Shown piece by piece: positions 7,510 through 10,260 of a stretch of DNA of 10,260 nt. The position numbers and the translations under genes were made by a program. The notes below the pieces were generated by a model. It made no database searches, was not told where the DNA came from, and saw only the letters and a program-made list of their open reading frames with translations. This DNA comes from Actinomycetota bacterium (GTDB lineage: Bacteria; Actinomycetota; Actinomycetes; S36-B12), in assembly GCA_010029945.1 (NCBI GenBank), contig RGQW01000052.1:1-10260 (forward strand). The letters run 5' to 3'. Each line of letters starts with the position of its first letter. The stretch's first letter is position 1.

Positions 7510-8589
7510 ATGCACGTGGTCTTCGCGGCCGGTGGCACAGCCGGTCACCTCGAACCCGCCCTCACAACGGCGGACGCTCTCGTGCAACGTGATCCCACAA
7601 CGACTATCTCCTTTATCGGCGGCAACCGGGGTCTCGAAGGCGAACTCGTGGCCGCGCGCGGATACCCGTTGGTGGCAACCACCGCGCAGCCGTTTCCTCG
7701 ACGCCTCTCTGCGAGCGCGGTCGCCTTCCCGTTCTTGACCATCGAGGGTGTGTGGCAGGCCGCGGCCCATCTGCGGGCAGTGTCGGCGGACGTGGTGGTG
7801 GGCTTCGGGGGTTACGCAGCTGTGCCCGGCTACGCAGCTGCGTGGCTGACGCGCACTCCCTTGGTCATTCACGAAGCAAACTCTCGAGCTGGATTCGCCA
7901 ATGTGCTCGGAGCGAAGTGGACGAAGAACGTCGCGAGCGTCCACTCCGGGGTGCTCGCCCACGCCCGACCTATGGGGCTTCCTCTTCGTCCATCGGTCGC
8001 ACAACTCGACGTCGCAGAACAACGCAGCGTGGCGCGAGGGATGTGGGACCTCCCCGACCAGGGACCGGTTGTCTTGATTTTCGGCGGAAGCCAAGGAGCC
8101 CGACACCTGAACGATGTCGTCGCCGGCAGCATCCACGCGCTGACGGACGCCGGAGTGAGCGTTCTGCACGCCGTGGGAAGGAACAACGTGCTCCCGGACC
8201 CGCATCTGAACTATCGACCCGTCGCATACATCGATCGGATGGATATGGCGTATGCCGCCGCCGATCTTGTTGTGTGTCGGTCCGGAGCGATGACCTGCGC
8301 GGAATTGACGGCGATCGGTGTGCCGGCCATCTACGTGCCCCTGCCTATCGGCAACGGCGAGCAAGCGGGAAATTCGCGGCCGATTGTGGACGCGGGTGGG
8401 GGATTGCAGGTGGCGGATGAGGCTGTGACATCGGAGTGGCTCACGACGACAGTGCTCTCCTTGGTGGAGGATGAAGGTCGGCTCCGGACGATGGCGTCGG
8501 CTGCCCGCTCTCTCGGTGACCGGGACGCTGGCGAGGCGATGGTGCGGTGGATAGGCGATGTCGTCGAGCAGCGGCGGAAGGGTCGGTGA
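7510..8589 (+). CDS. murG: UDP-GlcNAc:lipid I N-acetylglucosaminyltransferase MurG (lipid II synthase)
   Basis: Peripheral inner-face GT-B glycosyltransferase that adds GlcNAc to lipid I; 359 residues, normal length. N-terminal domain: glycine-rich loop GGTAGH (8-13), GFGGYAAVPGY, and HEANSRAGFAN (121-131), an actinobacterial form of the HEQN motif. C-terminal domain: GGSQGARHLN (192-201), YIDRMDMAYAAADL, CRSGAMTCAE (256-265) and the donor-binding LPIGNGEQ...N segment followed by AGGG. The ATG at 7510 lies 12 bases after ftsW. The protein begins correctly at the first beta strand (MHVVFAAGG), so the start is secure although no convincing Shine-Dalgarno precedes it. An 18-base spaced repeat of TACGCAGCTG at 7813 and 7831 encodes the conserved GYAAVPGYAAA segment and needs no other explanation. 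The stop overlaps the murC start by one base (TGATG). Confidence 0.96.
   Translation: MHVVFAAGGTAGHLEPALTTADALVQRDPTTTISFIGGNRGLEGELVAARGYPLVATTAQPFPRRLSASAVAFPFLTIEGVWQAAAHLRAVSADVVVGFGGYAAVPGYAAAWLTRTPLVIHEANSRAGFANVLGAKWTKNVASVHSGVLAHARPMGLPLRPSVAQLDVAEQRSVARGMWDLPDQGPVVLIFGGSQGARHLNDVVAGSIHALTDAGVSVLHAVGRNNVLPDPHLNYRPVAYIDRMDMAYAAADLVVCRSGAMTCAELTAIGVPAIYVPLPIGNGEQAGNSRPIVDAGGGLQVADEAVTSEWLTTTVLSLVEDEGRLRTMASAARSLGDRDAGEAMVRWIGDVVEQRRKGR
8576..8582 (+). promoter_or_regulatory. Ribosome binding site that fixes the murC start
   Basis: GGAAGGG lies 6 bases before the ATG at 8589, inside the end of murG. It favours this start over the in-frame ATG at 8547, which would give 14 extra residues (RRCRRAAAEGSV-like) read through the murG end. 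Confidence 0.75.
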
Positions 8590-9983
8590 TGAGCGGGGCG
8601 GATCTGGCCGACCTCGGTCGCGTGCACATCGTCGGAATCGGTGGAGCCGGAATGTCGGGAATCGCGAGCATCCTTGCTGCCCGCGGGGTGCACGTCACGG
8701 GCAGCGACGCCAAGGAATCGCGGCGAGTGCAGTCTCTGCGGGCTCTGGGAATCGAGGTGTCGGTGGGGCACCAGAAGTCGATAACCGCAGACACCCTCGT
8801 CTACTCGACGGCTATTCCTGAGTCGAATTCCGAGCGTCGGTTCGCACGAGAGCATTCGATCCCCGAGATGTCTCGCGCCACAGCCCTGGCGTCGGTTATG
8901 AGTGGTCGACGTGGGGTCGCGGTGTCGGGAACACATGGCAAGACGACGACTACGTCGATGTTGACCGTCACCCTGCAAGCGTGTGGTGCTGATCCATCGT
9001 TCGTGATCGGCAGCGAGTTGAACGAATCAGGGTCGAATGCGCACCTGGGGACGGGGGAGCTCTTCGTCGTGGAGGCCGACGAAAGCGATGGTTCGTTCCT
9101 CGCCCTGCCGGCGGTTGCGGGGATCGTCACGAACGTCGAACCCGACCACTTGAATCATTGGGAGACCTTCGACGCCCTCGAAAACGCCTTCGACGATTTT
9201 GGACGGCAAATCGCGGCTACGGGTGGGTTCGTTGTTATCTGCGCCGACGACCCGGGGGCCCGCGCGATGGGCGAACGGCTTGCCGCCGAGGGCATCGATG
9301 TTCGAAGTTACGGCGAGAGTGACGATGCCACGGTTCGCATGATCGACCCGATCCAAGACGTCAACGGCTGGTCTTTCACCGTCGCGAAAGACGGGGTGCG
9401 ACTCGGTCGGATTGCCCTCCAGGTCCCCGGTCGACACAACGCTCTCAACGCCCTGGCCGCCTACGTTGCGGCGACGGGGCTCGGATTCGCCGATGTAGAT
9501 GTTCGGCGAGGGCTCGAATCATTTTCTGGAACTCGTCGACGTTTTGACTTCAAAGGTGAGGTGGCGGGGGTTCGTGTCTATGACGACTACGCCCACCATC
9601 CGACGGAAATTGACGCGACCTTGCGAGCGGCCCGCGAAGTGGTCGGCGCCGGCCGGGTGATCGTGGCGTTCCAAGCCCATCACTACTACCGAACGGCAAT
9701 GTTCGTGCAGGAATTCGGGCAAGCCCTCGGCTTGGCGGACGTGGCGGTAGTCCTTGAAGTATTCGCTCCCGGTGAGGAGCCGATTCCAGGAGCCAGCGGA
9801 CAAACCCTCGCCGCGAATGTTCCCTTGCCCGAGGGCGACGCGATCTTCGAACCGTCCTGGACCGCTGTCGCCGGGATCCTCGCCGATCGCGCACGTACCG
9901 GTGACGTCGTGATGACCCTCGGCGCCGGAGATATCGGCATGCTGGGTACCGAAGTCCTCGATCGCCTTCGGAGTCGGCTATGA
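8589..9983 (+). CDS. murC: UDP-N-acetylmuramate--L-alanine ligase MurC
   Basis: Cytoplasmic Mur ligase that adds the first stem residue, L-Ala, to UDP-MurNAc; 464 residues from ATG 8589. This start has a Shine-Dalgarno, overlaps the murG stop by one base and leaves a short lead before VHIVGIGGAGMSGIA, the family's N-terminal nucleotide-fold motif. Then: GSDAKES, YSTAIP, P-loop SGTHGKTTTTSML (113-125), EADESDGSF (162-170), NVEPDHLNHWE, GRHNALNALAA, FSGTRRRFDFKG, VYDDYAHHPTEI (330-341), and GAGDIGMLG near the end. Two motifs differ from the form I recall: FQPHLYSRT reads FQAHHYYRT (361-369), and the AREDP-like stretch reads APGEEP (393-398). P-loop, acidic and DDYAHHP motifs are intact, so activity is expected. 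The stop overlaps the ftsQ ATG (ATGA). Confidence 0.96.
   Translation: MSGADLADLGRVHIVGIGGAGMSGIASILAARGVHVTGSDAKESRRVQSLRALGIEVSVGHQKSITADTLVYSTAIPESNSERRFAREHSIPEMSRATALASVMSGRRGVAVSGTHGKTTTTSMLTVTLQACGADPSFVIGSELNESGSNAHLGTGELFVVEADESDGSFLALPAVAGIVTNVEPDHLNHWETFDALENAFDDFGRQIAATGGFVVICADDPGARAMGERLAAEGIDVRSYGESDDATVRMIDPIQDVNGWSFTVAKDGVRLGRIALQVPGRHNALNALAAYVAATGLGFADVDVRRGLESFSGTRRRFDFKGEVAGVRVYDDYAHHPTEIDATLRAAREVVGAGRVIVAFQAHHYYRTAMFVQEFGQALGLADVAVVLEVFAPGEEPIPGASGQTLAANVPLPEGDAIFEPSWTAVAGILADRARTGDVVMTLGAGDIGMLGTEVLDRLRSRL
9970..9973 (+). promoter_or_regulatory. Ribosome binding site of ftsQ
   Basis: GGAG lies 6 bases before the ATG at 9980, within the last codons of murC, supporting the overlapping start. 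Confidence 0.6.
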
Positions 9984-10260
9984 CGGTGATCGATAACCCG
10001 AGCCTGGGCGGGGACAGTGTGCCTGCCTCGACGTCGAGACCAGATGCAGAAACCGGCAATGAGCGCGCGACTGGGCCGGAGAAGAAAGTTCGGCGGCGAC
10101 GGTTCCGGCTCACACGCAGGCGCCGTCGGCGTCGCGCGGTCGCCGATCGCTGGGTAGCCCGGGCTCAGCGGCGACGGTGGTGGCGACTTACCGCAGTCGT
10201 GCTGGTCGTGGCGCTTATCGGCGGTGCCGTGTGGGCCGCCTGGTTCTCGTCGCTGCTTGC
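9980..10260 (+). CDS. ftsQ: Cell division protein FtsQ (DivIB), 5' part
   Basis: The first 93 codons of a gene that runs off the right edge. FtsQ is a bitopic divisome protein with a short cytoplasmic tail, one membrane helix and an extracytoplasmic POTRA domain; it recruits and regulates FtsL/FtsB and FtsW/FtsI. Visible here: a polar tail (1-34), a very basic stretch (35-69, with 18 Arg and 2 Lys, including seven Arg in a row at 46-52), then a hydrophobic segment (about 70-88) and WFSSLLA, which resembles the start of the POTRA linker in FtsQ. The positive-inside rule agrees with a type II topology. The identification rests mainly on position after murC, the ATGA overlap and this architecture, since the POTRA domain itself is not in view. 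No murB or ddl intervenes. Confidence 0.88.
   Translation, partial: MTVIDNPSLGGDSVPASTSRPDAETGNERATGPEKKVRRRRFRLTRRRRRRRAVADRWVARAQRRRWWRLTAVVLVVALIGGAVWAAWFSSLL

Larger units (their letters stand above)
1..10260 (+). other. dcw (division and cell wall) gene cluster, internal part of one operon
   Basis: Nine consecutive plus-strand genes read ftsI-murE-murF-mraY-murD-ftsW-murG-murC-ftsQ. The junctions are: 3 bp gap (836-838), GTGA overlap (2353-2356), ATGA overlap (3768-3771), GTGA overlap (4832-4835), ATGA overlap (6271-6274), 12 bp gap (7498-7509), TGATG one-base overlap (8587-8591), ATGA overlap (9980-9983). Such spacing implies one transcript and coupled translation. The order matches the actinobacterial dcw cluster, where upstream genes (mraZ, mraW, a small FtsL-like gene) and downstream ftsZ would be expected outside the window. 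No murB or ddl lies between murC and ftsQ, unlike in several other phyla. No promoter or terminator could be supported inside the window. Confidence 0.95.

Noticed and set aside
7813..7840. Direct repeat TACGCAGCTG, 18 bases apart, in murG
   Set aside because: It encodes the conserved GYAAVPGYAAA segment of MurG, so protein constraint plus codon choice explains it.
7378..8364. 328-codon minus-strand open frame opposite ftsW/murG
   Set aside because: Antisense shadow of two well-supported genes; low-information Arg/His-rich product.
8547..8588. Longer MurC with a start at ATG 8547
   Set aside because: The extra 14 residues are read from murG in another frame, while ATG 8589 has a good Shine-Dalgarno and the usual overlap.

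Overview
The window is one continuous run of same-strand genes from a division and cell wall (dcw) cluster, and it is almost certainly from an actinobacterium. The visible order is ftsI (3' part) - murE - murF - mraY - murD - ftsW - murG - murC - ftsQ (5' part), all on the plus strand. Three things point to Actinobacteria: the high G+C content (judged by eye, not counted), the gene order with ftsQ directly after murC, and family-specific wording in the proteins, such as the MurG HEANSRAG and LPIGNGEQ segments and the Cys-containing extracellular loop of MraY. MurE carries the DNPR motif of meso-diaminopimelate ligases, so a meso-DAP peptidoglycan is inferred. I cannot name a genus.

Layout: 2-835 holds the C-terminal part of the septal transpeptidase FtsI. 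839-2356 (murE) and 2353-3771 (murF) add the third residue and D-Ala-D-Ala to the UDP-MurNAc peptide. 3768-4835 (mraY) loads the product on undecaprenyl phosphate to give lipid I. 4832-6274 (murD) adds D-Glu. 6271-7497 (ftsW) is the SEDS glycosyltransferase that partners FtsI. 7510-8589 (murG) converts lipid I to lipid II. 8589-9983 (murC) adds L-Ala to UDP-MurNAc. 9980 to the edge is the start of the divisome protein ftsQ. Together these genes encode four Mur ligases, both lipid-linked steps, and the septal polymerase and crosslinking pair.

The packing is extreme. The only bases outside genes are 836-838 (3 bp) and 7498-7509 (12 bp). Five junctions are 4-base overlaps (ATGA or GTGA) and one is a 1-base TGATG overlap, so the whole stretch looks like a single translationally coupled operon with promoter and terminator outside the window. 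There is no gene-free stretch of more than 12 bases, and I see no RNA gene, mobile element, CRISPR array or attachment site.

I did not find a new biological system here. The points worth a second look are departures from usually conserved ligase motifs: in MurD the ELSSFQL segment reads EVGAPQL, in MurE the SSHAL segment reads SSIAL, and there are smaller changes in MurC. The metal- and ATP-binding residues I could check are otherwise kept, so these enzymes are probably functional and simply divergent. These motif comparisons rest on recalled family consensus, not on an alignment.
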